From: Anaspis maculata
Taxonomy: Eukaryota > Arthropoda > Insecta > Coleoptera > Scraptiidae
Assembly: GCA_949128115.1 (NCBI GenBank)
Contig: OX421965.1
Coordinates: forward strand, 7,382,753-7,446,752
DNA length: 64,000 nt
Reading direction: 5' to 3'
Below the pieces are notes generated by a model that saw only the letters and a list, made by a program, of their open reading frames with translations, had not been told where the DNA came from and did not search any database. Of this stretch, positions 44,304 through 56,283 are shown one piece after another (position 1 is the first letter of the stretch; every line of letters begins with the position of its first letter). Both the position numbers and the translations under genes were made by a program.

Positions 44304-46476
44304 TAGTGCAGTAAAGATAGTCAAAAAAGACCCCAAACCTTGAAAAAATTAATTCATGAAATTTTATTGCAGATATCATTTCAGAATTTCATTTTCTACC
44401 ACATACTCAAAATCCCCGGAAATCCCAGTTGAGCATTCTTCTTGCGGCGCTGTCAAAGTATATCATGTTTGCTGCAACTAGTCCGAAAATGGTATTCTTG
44501 TTTTTGTCACACTAGAACTACATTGTTGGCTTAGGACTGTTGGTATATACTGCAGGGCATGACCAGACCTTCGTTTGAACCTCTAACTCGTATTTCACGA
44601 AAAAAAAAACACGGAAGTCGCTTTAATTCCCAATTAACAGTGTTGATTGAAGATAATCCGAGGGTTAGTAACCAAGTTTATTAAAATCTGTTTGATTTGC
44701 GACAGAGGCATGAAATTTGGTATGGGTGGTCTTCATAGTCTTCTTTCCAAATGTAAGTATGACGCCTCGCCATATTTTGGTTAGGGGGGCCTAAGGACCC
44801 CCTTGAAAATTTGAAGTCTCAGGGAACTCTCACAAACCACCGGTAAATATCGTCACATATTTCAAAAAGTAATAATTTGACTCTACACCAAACGTTGACA
44901 AGAGACACAAGACACAACAGTTGTCGCCATGTACGCATTGTTCTTCGTGTTAAAAAAAAATTTCTTTGGGGTGTCAGAAAAAACACAGTTTTTAATGATT
45001 TTTCAATCTAAGAAACGGTGAGTTGATCTGCTGTGTATCATTATTCACTAATTTGTATTTGCCGAAGCTATTCATGAAGTTTGTTTTTTGATACTGTCAT
45101 TCTAGGGATGACAGCTCCCTAAGAAATAAGCCAATTCAAGTGTGAAGTTCAACAGCGTTTTTCAATTGTTCCCAATCAATATGATCGACAATTTATATTT
45201 TGGATAGATAGCTGGAGCTGTTCTGTAACCTAATTTTATATGACTACACGAGGAACCAAGCGCAAAAGCATAGGAATTTTTTTTTTTCGCGTCGCTCACC
45301 ATCATGAAATTTGTGCTCCTAGGGTGTGTTGAAAATATTTCTATACCGTGTATTCACTCGAACTGAGTGCTTTGAAGTATTCCACGCCTCAATCCTCATT
45401 CTTTGTGCCCTCTACTTGACAACTGCAGATCGTACTGACGTTTGTCTATACTCTTTAGTCTGTATTTGCTGTTGTTTCGTCAAAGTAGCATAAAATTTGG
45501 TGCAATTCTAACAGTGATAAGTGGCGGTTAAAAAAAAAAAATTCGGGGCTTTCGCGCATCACTCCTCATCTAGTTATACTTAATAAAATTATAAAACAGT
45601 TGAAGCTATCCACCTAATAATAAATTGTCATTCATATCAATTGGTAACATTGAAAAAAACGCTGCTGAACTAAGCACTTGAATTGGCTGGTTTCATCTGG
45701 AATTGTTGCTTCTAGATGTCAATATGAAGAAATGGACTTCATCAATGGCTTCGGCGAATACGATTGGTGGATAATGATATGCGGAAGATGACTTTATATC
45801 CCTCTATTGCATGAAAAAATTATAAGAACACGATTTTTTTTTTCATTATGAAGAACATTGCGTACATGGTGATAACTGGTGTGTCTCTTGTTGAGATTTA
45901 ACGTAGAGTCGAATGATCACTTTTTGAGATGCGTGACAATTATTTTAATTGTGGTTTGCATGAGTTTCTGCAACTTCAATTTTCAAGGGGGTCCCTAAGC
46001 CCCCCTAATCAAAATATGGCGAGACGCCATGTCTACATTTGAAAAGGGGACCATGAAGACCACTCATACCAAATTTCATGCCTTTATCACAAAAAGAACA
46101 GATTTTATTAAATTTGGTCACTAATCCCCGAACTACACCTGATTACCACTGGTAATTGCAGATTAAAGCGAGTTACGTGTTTTCTTTTGCGGGAAATAGG
46201 ATTTCAGCGGTTTAGATGACGTTCTGGTCATGCCCTGAAGTATATACCAACAGCTCTGAACTAACAATATAGCTCTAATGTGACAAAAGCAAGGATACAA
46301 TTTTCGGACTTGTTGCAGCAAACATGATATACTTTGACAGCGCCGCAAGAAAAATGCTCCAATGGGATTTTCGGGGATTTTAAGTACATGGTAGAGGATG
46401 AAATTCTGAATCGATAACAGCTTTAAAATTTCATGAATTAATTTTTTCAACCCCAAAACCTATCTTTACTGCACTA
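44304..46476 (-). mobile_element. Palindromic non-coding element 'TAGTGCAG', copy 2 (2,173 bp)
   Basis: Same termini and arms as copy 1 but in the opposite orientation, since the CAAACCTTG-type end is now on the left. Flanked by the 3-bp duplication TTG (44301-44303, 46477-46479). The joined flanks match uninterrupted sequence at 61033-61070 over 38 bp with a single TTG. High similarity to copy 1 along the whole length suggests recent common activity. Confidence 0.92.
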
Positions 46477-46479
46477 TTG

Positions 46480-47650
46480 TTCCGACTTATCATTGCTCCG
46501 ACTCTCGCTTGGTCCGACCTTGGGTTGGCATCACTGGAGATGAAGTGAGGCTTCTGGTACGTTCTGCAGTGGCGTAGCCCCAGCCGTTTGGGGCAGGACA
46601 TAGACCGGGCGCGGGCAGGGCATACAAGGGCAGGGGCATCGGCATCACGTGACTGTCATAAGGACCCTGGCCTGGAGTGAAGATTCAACAAACCGGCACT
46701 TTGCATTAGGTAAACATCGCCGTTTACCTCGGGGGTGCCATGAGGATTCGCTATTCTGGGATAACATAAACCATATACTTATCACATAAACATAAACAGA
46801 GGCGGTGGTATGGACTCCCGTAATGTGTTCAGCTTTGTGAAGAAGATGTAGGTAAATTTACTTTCAAAAACCAGTACCTAGATAAAACCGCATAATATGG
46901 AGGCATTCTGAACCTATACTCCTATCTGCATGGCTTTCAAAAGAAGTACCCACACTTGTTGTTCGCCTTACTTTCTATTCCTTGACAGAGATTCACCATT
47001 CAGGTCTTTTTGGGAAGTTACAAGAATGTATTTTGGTTTGAGCTTATAGACATTTTCAAAATCCAAAAAAATTCAAGTTTTGAAAAAATTATTTTTCTAT
47101 TATAAAAATGTTTGTAGGCTCAAACTAAAGTACCTACATCCTTGTAGCTTTCCAAAAAGACCTGAATGGCAAATTTCTTTCTCAGAAAAAACCCACACGG
47201 ATTGATTCCGCAATAATGTCTTTATTTCACCAATATAAATAACTTTGTCCTTAAATGTAAAATAGTTATTTCATCAGCGACCATTGCAGCTAGAATCGAT
47301 AACGACCAATTTTTACATGGAGGCAAAGCGGGAGCCAAAGTAATCAACACCGCCTGACGGAAAAGAGAAATATAGGGTCATTTATCGCAGACAGGTAGGA
47401 CTCAAGGCGAAGACAGCAAAGCTTTTGGTTTTGTCTGCAGCAATCATTTGGTTACCTACTCTAGTTACTTCTAGTTCCTAGTCCTAGTCCTAGTCCTCTA
47501 GTAGGATTAGTTGGTTAGTTAGTAGTAGGTGGTACTAAAGTAGGTACCAACCAGACCCAGTTGGAGTTTTGTTTGTCATGCGAAATTTTGTATGGGGAGG
47601 GGGGGCATCTGAGAGTCACTCATCTAGTTTGGAGTAGTATATATTGTATG
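46480..47650. repeat. Mixed dispersed repeats
   Basis: 46490-46555 (CGACTCTCGCTTGGTCCGAC, TTGGCATCACTG) is inverted at 57905-57985. CAGTGGCGTAGCC near 46564 looks like a transposon end and recurs inverted near 48066 and 57893. CTAGTCCTAGT microsatellite at 47460-47530. No gene. Confidence 0.5.
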
Positions 47651-47664
47651 TGGCGGATTTACCC

Positions 47665-47805
47665 GTTCAGTCAGCTTATTTAGTCGCAAGTTTTAATTTC
47701 AGCCGTAAGCGCAGCACCGCTTATTGGCTGTTCTGAGGAGGCTGGTTCGTAAGAGCTGCGCTTACGACGAAAATTAAAACTTGCTGCTAAATAAGCTGAC
47801 AGAAC
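47665..47805. mobile_element. 140-bp palindromic MITE
   Basis: TCAGCTTATTTAGTCGCAAG with TTTTAATTT is mirrored by AAATTAAAACTTGCTGCTAA with ATAAGCTGA; GTAAGCGCAGC/GCTGCGCTTAC lies closer to the centre. Would form a stable hairpin. Confidence 0.8.
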
Positions 47806-48252
47806 GCACCTTTAGAGGCCCCCAAGGGGGGTCTGGGGGAGGGGGGCGTGCCGCGCAGAATTTTTTTGCGGATAATAATATGAATGTTGATAGTAATAAG
47901 TGTTTTTTAGTCAACAGTCGACACAAAACAGGTAATCAAAATTTAATTCAAAAGCAAATGAAAATGGAAAAAGATGTAAAACAGATTTTTTCAAGGTTAA
48001 AAAAGTGGGGGAGAAGGGCCCTCTCCCAACAGTTTTCGCGGGGGCCCTCAGCCACCTAGCTAGGCCGCTACGCCACTAAACTCGGGTTACATAAATACAC
48101 ATTATATACCGAGCATTAGCATTATTATATACCAATCAATCATCATTAATATTATTATATGAAGAAAAAATGAAAAATTAATACATATAAAAAAAAGCCC
48201 TGCTCGAACTCTCAATCAGAGAACCTCTTGTTTTGTGAATGAAGTAGGTATA

Positions 48253-48816
48253 CAGGGTGATTCAAAATGGCGCATTTCCTTTCGGGCACGTAATAGTGGA
48301 CGTTAACGGAGCATGAGAAAAATAATAAAAAAAATTAATCAGCTTCGATTTGCAAGTTATTAACAAAAACAAATCTGTCCAATCTGGCAGCATCGCATTA
48401 GTACCTACCTGGCACCTTCAGATCGAAGAGGTACATCACAATAGCATTATTGTATTGTTAGTATTGTTACCCTGGATACTCTCCGTAGAACCTGCCAGAC
48501 CATACTAAACATACTTGCCAAATGTATTTTCACGGCACTTTTGAGGTGAAAGACGAGTTTTGAAATTTGAAAATACGACTCAAATCTCAATTGCAAGAGA
48601 AATTTTCAATCGGAAACTACTAACGACATGTGATTCTTCGCAAGTAACAATGCTTTGCTTGAAAATCATGCAAACTGAAGAAGTTAAATTCTCAACTTCA
48701 CCTCTTAATAACTCGAAGGATGAATGAGCCAAATTTTTTTTACTATTTTTTCCGTGCTCCCTCAACGTCTCCCACAACGTACACGGGAGGAAATGCGCCA
48801 TTTTTGAATCACCCTG
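48253..48816. mobile_element. 564-bp MITE with CAGGGTGATTCAAAA termini, TA-flanked
   Basis: Left end CAGGGTGATTCAAAATGGCG mirrors the right end CGCCATTTTTGAATCACCCTG; TA (indeed TATA) lies on both sides. CACGTAATAGTGGACGTTAA has only a loosely mirrored counterpart, so the interior is mostly not palindromic. Shares the CAGGGTG terminus with the intron 6 and 7 elements. Confidence 0.75.
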
Positions 48817-49229
48817 TATAAAGTGAAGTTGAGAATGTGCAGGTTTGAAGTAATGAGACTGAAAGGGCGGAAGGGGGGAGGGGGCAGGGCCCAGAAACTA
48901 GCATACATCGATTTAAGAAAAAATCTTACAAACTTCGAATTTACAAAAATGAAGGGAAAAAAACAGTCATGAAAAGGGGCCTCCGCTGGGCCCCTTTGAT
49001 AGCGCGCGTTAGGCCCTGGGCGCGCGTTCACTGCGCCCATGGGTAAATCCGCCAAATTATAATATCTGTGGGACACAGATGACCAAATGTGATTGATTCA
49101 TATTTTATGTCAAGTTCCTTGTGGCGTGAACCCTACCCTACTAACGTCATCCACTTCCTATAACCTCTAACTTATACTGCGAAGGGGCAAATTATATGCT
49201 TTGTCCTTCCTTCCTCAAGAAACAGTCCT

Positions 49230-49570
49230 AGCTCGAAAATGCGGGGCTTTCATGAAAAATCTAACGGTAGGTACTTTATTCTTCAAGATGAGACGACGGG
49301 TCATTTGATTGTGCCGATTCTCGAAAATTCAGAAGATTATAGTGACACCAGGACCGAGCCAAAGCAGGGGTCGCAAGGCCGTTTTTTCTTCACATTTCGC
49401 AGACTTCTTGGGTTTCAGAAACGACAATCATAGTTGGAATATTCACAGTTGGGTCAATCCCTCCTATATTTGCAGAAGAACCCCGAATTTTTCGATTCCG
49501 ACTGGCCGAAAAATGGAAATTACACTCCGTACTCCGAGTTACACTCGCTCCGATACGTTTAAGGCCACGG
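49230..49570 (+). repeat. Family R53, copy 1
   Basis: Colinear with 53245-53540: GAAAATGCGGGGCTTTCAT, TAACGG, CACATTTCGCAGACTT, TTTTTCGATTCCGACTG. Partial copies at 53700-53815 and 54275-54420. No coding function recognised; conflicting ORFs on both strands are shadows. Confidence 0.65.
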
Positions 49571-50535
49571 GTTGAATTTTTGTTACGGCAATCTGCAAAG
49601 CAACAGTGATACTCGTATTGCCTATACGTCTCCTGCAATTCGGCATATAGGCCGCATTCTCCCGCCTCCCCTGTCCTTCGCACGCGGCATTTGAAATATG
49701 TGGGTTTATCGGGTCGTTTTGTGTCATGCCAAAGAAACCTCGCAACTTGTCGCAACCCTCTGCCCCACCCCCACTTCTTATGACTCCCGTGTATGACTCT
49801 CACTAGTGATCAGCTGACTGCAAATCGGAATAGGTAGGTAGGTAGGTAGGTACAGTCCGTATTTTTATAAAGTCCATTGTGGTGCAAATGGCACAAACCT
49901 TTGCATGCACCGTGAATGCGAAGGTGTACCCACCATTCACCGGATTTCACCTGCGAATCCTACGATTACCCTCTATGGGTGTTGTTTGTTAATTGATTGT
50001 TTGTAGAAATTCCATTCCCAAAGAATCCGGAATTCCTTGTCATGCAACCATTCCGATTGATAATGCGCTCCCGGTGAAACAACCATCAGTGCGCGCTTTT
50101 AGTTCACGTTGCATGAATTACCTACACATGGCTCCAAACCACAGCTCCTCCTAACAGACGAATATTTTTGAATTTCAATACACCAATGCCTGCGCACAAG
50201 CTACAAGGAAAAGTAACCGCGTATAATAAAATTATGAGAAGGCCTAGTTTCCCTTCCATGTTGATGGGATCCGGAAAAAATATTAAAAACCTATTTATTT
50301 TCATCTAACATTTTTTAATAATTTATTCACTTCCTAACTATGATGGGTCAACTCCCCATCACTCGGATTCTGCGGCAATAAATCCATCAGAAGCTATGGT
50401 GGTAGGAGGTGTCGGCAGGACACAAAGATATCGGCGCTCAAGGGTCTTGACCTTGTTCCCGAAAGCGCTGTACCTACTTGTAGGTACCTACCTACGTTTT
50501 TGTAATTTTCGGGTGAATCTCTTATTAGTCCTGTG
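49571..50535. other. No gene seen; GTAG microsatellite
   Basis: TAGG/GTAG tetranucleotide run at 49831-49852 and GTAGGTACCTACCTACG near 50482. The rest is unrecognised. Confidence 0.5.
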
Positions 50536-52226
50536 CCTAGCAGTACTTCTGTAGGAAAAACGATGTAATCAAAATTTTTTGTTTGGAATCGTTAGAGGAT
50601 CATCCCAGGACAAATAATCACTTGGGTGCTTTCGCGATTTCTGGTGCATTTTCCAGCAATATCGCATCAAAGTTGGCGGCTGGTCAATTCTTCAGTTCGT
50701 TTATATTTCTTGGAGTTTTTGCGATTTTCTTCAAATTAAAGTACTAATTTACCCACAAAACAATTCTGGATCGAATGGTGCTGTCAGATGTTGAGTACTT
50801 ACGTTATACCGGGTGAAAAAAAAATTAAACGAGTTTTTTTTTTCAACTCTTTAGTTTCTTGGCCGATTTTCACAAACTTAATGTCAAAAGCTCGCTGACT
50901 ATATCGTCTACTCAAATCAATGGTCAATATAGCCAAATTATCAAAAATCAAGATGGCGGCGGCGAACCCAAATAAAAATGTGTCGTATTTCGAGAATTTT
51001 TTTTTGATTTCTAAACTTTGTGAAGAACGACACTGATGGTGGATTCTGGAAGATTCAGCTTTCTTCTGCAATTTGGGACTAGATTTACTTGATTCGCACA
51101 TTCCACCGTGAAAATATAGTGAATTAAAGGAAGGTCCACTTGTAATTTTTTTCAAATTCACAATAAATCAGCAGTTTAAAAACCTCCCGCGAATCCTTAT
51201 TTCTGAACACTCTACACACTTGGTAGTGATCGTAAGCTGTGTGCATTGGCTACAAAGACAGTGTGGGTGCATGGCCGAAGTTTCGAAATTTTAGATGATA
51301 GATGACGTAAATGGTGGAGGTGCGCATGTCAAATATCGAATATTCTACTTTTTTGTTCTCATATGTTCTGAACGGAATTTCTATAATAGTACAAGAAAGA
51401 TAGGTTTCAACCTCGGAAAAAATATGGACGTCCTGAAAATTTGATATTTTGTTCAGAATTGAGTGCTCTACAACATATTCAAAATCGCCAAAAATCGCCC
51501 CCGGGGGTTTTGAGTTATTGGAGGGGGGGTAAAGAATTGCAGCTAAAAATGGAGGGGATGGAACCCGTCAATCCATTGGATGCAAATACATTATAGTTCG
51601 ACGTATCATATCCCGTTGATACCATTTTGTCACAAAAAATGTCCATCATTGTTGAAGGGAAGTAGTGGGGGAGTAGTCCCAAATTGCAGAAGAAAGCTGA
51701 ATCTTCTAGAATCCACTATCAGTGTCGTTCTTTACAAAGTTTAGAAATCAAAAAAAATTCTCGAAGTACGACACATTTATATTTGGGTTCGCCGCCGCTA
51801 TCTTGATTTTTGATAATTTGGCTATATTGACAATTGATTTGAGTAGACGATTTAGTCAGCGAGCTTTTGACATGAAGTTTGTGAAAATCGGCCAAGAAAC
51901 TAAAAAGTTGGAAAAAAATTATAAAACTCGTTTTATTTTTTTTCACCCGGTATAACGTAATAAGTACTCAACATCTGACAGCACCATTCGATCCAGAATT
52001 GTTTTTTTGAGTAGATTAGTACTTTATTTGAAGAAAATCGCAAAAACTCCAAGAAATATAAGCGAACTGAAGAATTGACCAGCCGCCAACTTTGATGCGA
52101 TATTGCTGGAAAATGTACCAGAAATCGCGAAAGCACCCAAGTGATTATTTGTCCTGGGATAATCCTCTAACGATTCCAAAAAAAAAAAATTGATTACATC
52201 GTTTTTCCTACAGAAGTACTGCTAGG
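50536..52226. mobile_element. 1.7-kb palindrome with 545/552-bp arms
   Basis: CCTAGCAGTACTTCTGTAGG at the left mirrors CCTACAGAAGTACTGCTAGG at the right. The arms continue through TGCTGTCAGATGTTGAGTAC, TTATACCGGGTG and CAAGATGGCGGCGG to ATTTGGGACT (51080) / AGTCCCAAAT (51675). The centre (51081-51674) includes the uninterrupted paralogue of the copy 1 insertion site (51407-51674). Identity of the arms is high. Non-coding. Confidence 0.85.
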
Positions 52227-53244
52227 GCCTGGATTATATCGCAAGTAACATTTTTTGGGGTGATTTGTTCACCACTGGAGCAGTGGCGGGCCCAGGGGGA
52301 AGCTATGCCAATATGCCAATGCAATGGGCTATTTTCACTATTATTTGTTTTTCACCACCATCAACTTCAACCAATTTTTCCACCAGATGCTGAAGCTTCT
52401 TGGACCTCATCAGGGCTGTCGGGAGACTTGTCCGTACGTGCCTGGCACATCTGTATCCAATTGGTCATGGTCAATTTATTTCAAGCCATGTAGGCAAGGG
52501 ATGGGAACAATCCAAGGGAACCTACCCAACCCAAGTCTGGCCTGCTATGAACTATGTATGACCACAGGCACAGAGAGTAGCGTTGATGTTTAGTGATGAT
52601 GAGAAGCCCCTGGTGGCAAATATGGTGAACCCGCTCGTGTACTACTCACGGCTTTACGTATATTATGTTGCCTAGATTACGGCGTTTTTAACGTTCGATG
52701 AAAATCCCAAATTCTAGCCGGAAATGAATACTTTACCGAAAAACCTAGATTTTTTGCATGAAATCGTTTCAAACTTCGTCTTGCTACTCATCCACTGGGC
52801 TTTTTCTTTTTTAAATTGCCATTTATGATAGTCGCTCTTCTGTCCCCTCAAACTCGACTTTTACTTTGAAATTAAAAAAAAAAGCGAGAGAATGACTAGA
52901 TCCAACTTTTATCTTTCAATAGAGAACAAAATCATCAAAATCTGATCTCAAATAAGGCTATACGGCTGGAAGCCGCAACATGCTTTCGTGTGCATTTTAG
53001 TGAAATTCGACCCGGGCCCTTAAAGGAGTAGGCCATCTGTGGAGTAGGCGCTGTGTGCTGTGATGACATGACCATGGTATCTTCACGTTCACGAAAACGA
53101 TTTTCCCGGTTATCGAGACCATCACGTACAGATGCGCTCTAGAAAACTTTAGCATCAGGTACTTGAAGGACAATTTTCGGTGGTACTGAAGCTGAGATAA
53201 ACCGATAAATCTTCTGAAAGTCTAAATTTGCAAAAAAACAGTGC
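52227..53244. other. No gene seen; possible transposon end CAGTGGCGGGCCC
   Basis: CAGTGGCGGGCCCAGGGGG near 52280 resembles the CAGTGGCG ends seen elsewhere in the window. The two short overlapping ORFs at 52260-52593 show no conserved domain. Confidence 0.4.
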
Positions 53245-54420
53245 TAACTTGAAAATGCGGGCTTTAATAAAAAATCTCCTAACGGCACTTTATCCTCCAA
53301 ATGAAACGGCGGATCAAGCCATGGTACCGATTCCCAAAAATTTCCACGAATAATGACACTAGGGTCGGGCTAAGGGCTCCGGAGTCGATTTTTTTGACAT
53401 TTCGCAGACTTTGTAGCCTCGAAAGCGACATTCGACGACGCAATTTCCATAATTAGGTCAATTCCTTACATATTTGCAAAACAACGAAATTTTTCGGGTT
53501 CAGCTGACTGAAAATATGACCTGGTCGTTCTAAGAATACAGATCGCATTTTTTTCTTGAATGAGCCTATATTGAACGCAAAAAAAATTGCGGTCAAAAAA
53601 ACCCGAAAATTTCATGGATCTCAGGTGCTGAAAGGTCTACCGAGCAATTTTTTCGGGAAAAATTCGAAATTACCAATTTTTTTCAAAAAAAAACTTTACA
53701 AATCGAAAACGCAGGCTCTAATCAAAAATCTTCTAACGGCATTTTATTCTCCAAATGAGACAAGAGATCATTCGATTCTGCCGATTTACGAAAATTCTCA
53801 CGACAGGGTTCTCGCTAGTCAATGGAGTCAAATTTCTTTGACTTTTTCCCTGATTTTACAGACCATGGATGGTCGTGAGTTTTCCCTGACTACTGAGTAA
53901 AGAAATTCTCAAGCACCTAATAAAAGAAATAGTTATGGGTAGCAGGTAAAATAAAGCGATCAATTTTTTCGGCAAACACAAAACATGTTAACTGCATTAT
54001 TGATGACTAGGAGCGATAACAGATTTGAAAAATGAAAAAAAAGTTGCTCAGTTTACGAATTCCCTGACCCTTAGAAAAAAAACCTTGACTTTTTCATTTT
54101 TTTTTCAAAATTTCATGACATTTCCTGACCAAAATTTTCAAATAGTGAATTCTCCAGGTTTTCCAGATTAGCGGGAGCCCTGCACGATTAATGATACCAG
54201 AGCTGACCAAAGGGCTCCGGGGCCAGTTTTTGATAAATCTTTTATAGCCTAAAACTGACCAAAAAAAAAATTTGACTTGAAAACGCGGGCTTAGATCAAA
54301 AATCTTCTAGAATAAGCCCTTCATTCTTCACACGATACCAGGGTGGGCCGCCAGGCTCCGGGGTAATTTTTTTCACATTTCGCTGACTTGTGGCTTCAAA
54401 AACGACACTGCAACATTTTA
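53245..54420 (+). repeat. Family R53, three further copies
   Basis: Copies near 53245-53540, 53700-53815 and 54275-54420, each starting GAAAA(T/C)GCGGGCT or a variant, followed by AAAAATCT(C/T)CTAA and, where long enough, CATTTCGC(A/T)GACTT. Spacing is irregular, so this is a cluster rather than a clean array. Confidence 0.6.
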
Positions 54421-54874
54421 TTCCAGCATTTTCGGTTTTTCCGTTCTTTCGAGTTTTTCATCTTTTCGGGGGCATCTTCGCCCATTTTTGGAATTACCAG
54501 ACAGTGAAATCGTACTTTGAACCTTATATTATTCTTCTGTTCATAGATCCCCTGTTGTGAAATAACTCTAGCTCTCACTCCAGCTCGTTATTTGTTTTAG
54601 CTTCTACCGTTAAAAAAATCGGCTGTGTCACCCCAAAACTTTTCCGACTAGTACCCAGGAACCTCTGGAATTTTTTTTCGAAACGCCCCTCCGGGTGGAA
54701 AGTTAGAATTAGAAAGAGAGATTAAAAATAATTTGCAAGAAATTGAAAATTTTGTCAGGAAAATTTTAATTTTCCGGGAAAACATCAAATCTTATTCCAA
54801 ATCATTGTAAAAATAATCAATTAAAAGCTTCACTCCAAGCTCCATCATTCAAGTCCGGTTTCGAAAACCCAGGC
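54421..54874. other. No gene seen
   Basis: AT-rich unrecognised sequence leading into the R20 copy B. Confidence 0.4.
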
Positions 54875-56128
54875 CGGTTTTACATTTTCAACCGGAAAAT
54901 TCTCGTGAAGTTGAGAAAAAATTGTTGGAGAATGTTCATGACCCAGTTACCCCCTGTTTAAAATAGCACTGAAAATCTGTTCACGGGAGAAAAAGTTGGA
55001 AAATTTTAAGTTTTTCCAGAGAGGAAAACTCGAAAACCGTGGGTCCGTTCTCAAAAGTTTTTCTTCCAAAAATTAATTCAATCTTTTTTTCAAGTTTAAT
55101 TCCCAGCATGTCTGCACCTAAAATCAATATTTCGTGGGGCTCACACTGCATGTCAAAGTCTGCATTGCAGTTTTTTCAAATTTACGAAATGTGCTAATTT
55201 CATTGTGGAAAAATTACCGTAAGAAAACTGGTACCGTGTTAATTTTGAAAATGGGTCTACACGACGCTCAATTCCATCTACTTTCGATATCAGTTGGAAT
55301 TTTTCAAAAAAGTCGATCCCCGCGAGTGGGAATGAATTTTCGAGATCAAAAAGCGAGTCCTCCTGGTCAAAACACAGGTGAAATGCCCCTCTCGGTAATA
55401 TAACTTTTTTTGTTGTGTTGCTTCCTGCCAAAATTTAATTCCAATATCCATCGGATAGGTTTTAAATATAAATTGAATGATGAAGTTTTGAATTTTGACA
55501 TTTTTCATTATTCGACATAACAGATAGGACAATACATTCAACTGTGCTGAATACAGTTTTTCAGGGCTTTCAAATGACATATTGCAAGTCGAGATCCGTG
55601 GGATATATAGCTTCTGACATTTATTGATAGTGAACAGTTCTGTTTGACAGATGGCAGTCAAAAACTATTGGGCTCATTCCACGGAAAAACCATGTCTGCA
55701 CACCAAATTTCAAGTCTAAGTATGTCACAAATTCTTGAGACAGGAAGAGTTGAGGTGTACTCTGCTTTGGTAAAATTTTTGAAGAGGAAGAGTCGTTCAA
55801 CATATAACGTTTTTAATTTTGCAGGTCTGAACTTGATTGCGTTTGTTTATGAGTCCTATATTTTCTTCTGGTTTTAATTAGTGTAATGGCTAATAGGACA
55901 AACCAGTCCTAAGGCAAAAAAAAAGTTGATCGTATCAACGGTTTCGCAGTTACCGTGAGAGATTACAGACACACAGACAGATAGACAGACATCATTCTGG
56001 AAATGGTCTTAGTCGTCTTGGGGAACCTCCAAATGGATATATCCGTGGAAATCTCAAAAACTTTTTTCTGCACGATTACAATATGTACTTACTTTCCCTT
56101 CCATGTTGGTGGGGGGTCGGAAAAGTAT
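54875..56128 (+). repeat. Dispersed repeat family R20, copy B
   Basis: Colinear with 20220-21380, same orientation. Between AAGT (near 55717) and GATCGTATCAACGG (55928) it has about 200 bases absent from copy A. The simple repeat here is reduced to ACAGACACACAGACAG. Confidence 0.75.
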
Positions 56129-56283
56129 AAAAGGAAGGACGTCAAATTAGGTGGTTTTGGCATGTTTCTGGCAAATTGTTTCGTATTATGCGTTCAGCTT
56201 TTATTTTCACCAAAGCAGGCGAGTCTAGTGTGTGATGTGTGACAGAATCCACCTTGTAAGAGCGCTTATTTTTGGAATTGATA

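Larger units (their letters stand above)
47651..49054. mobile_element. Composite region bounded by TGGCGGATTTACCC inverted ends
   Basis: TGGCGGATTTACCC at 47651-47664 is mirrored at 49041-49054. Inside lie a small palindrome (47665-47805), C/G-rich repeat debris (AGGGGGGCGTGCCGC, GGGGGCCCTCAGCC) and a CAGGGTG element (48253-48816). The two ends may belong to separate insertions of one family rather than to one element. Confidence 0.5.

Noticed and set aside
49390..49803. 137-codon minus-strand ORF with HCCFADCRNKN
   Set aside because: The Cys pair recalls a zinc finger, but part of the ORF lies inside the R53 repeat and no His or second Cys pair follows in a sensible spacing.
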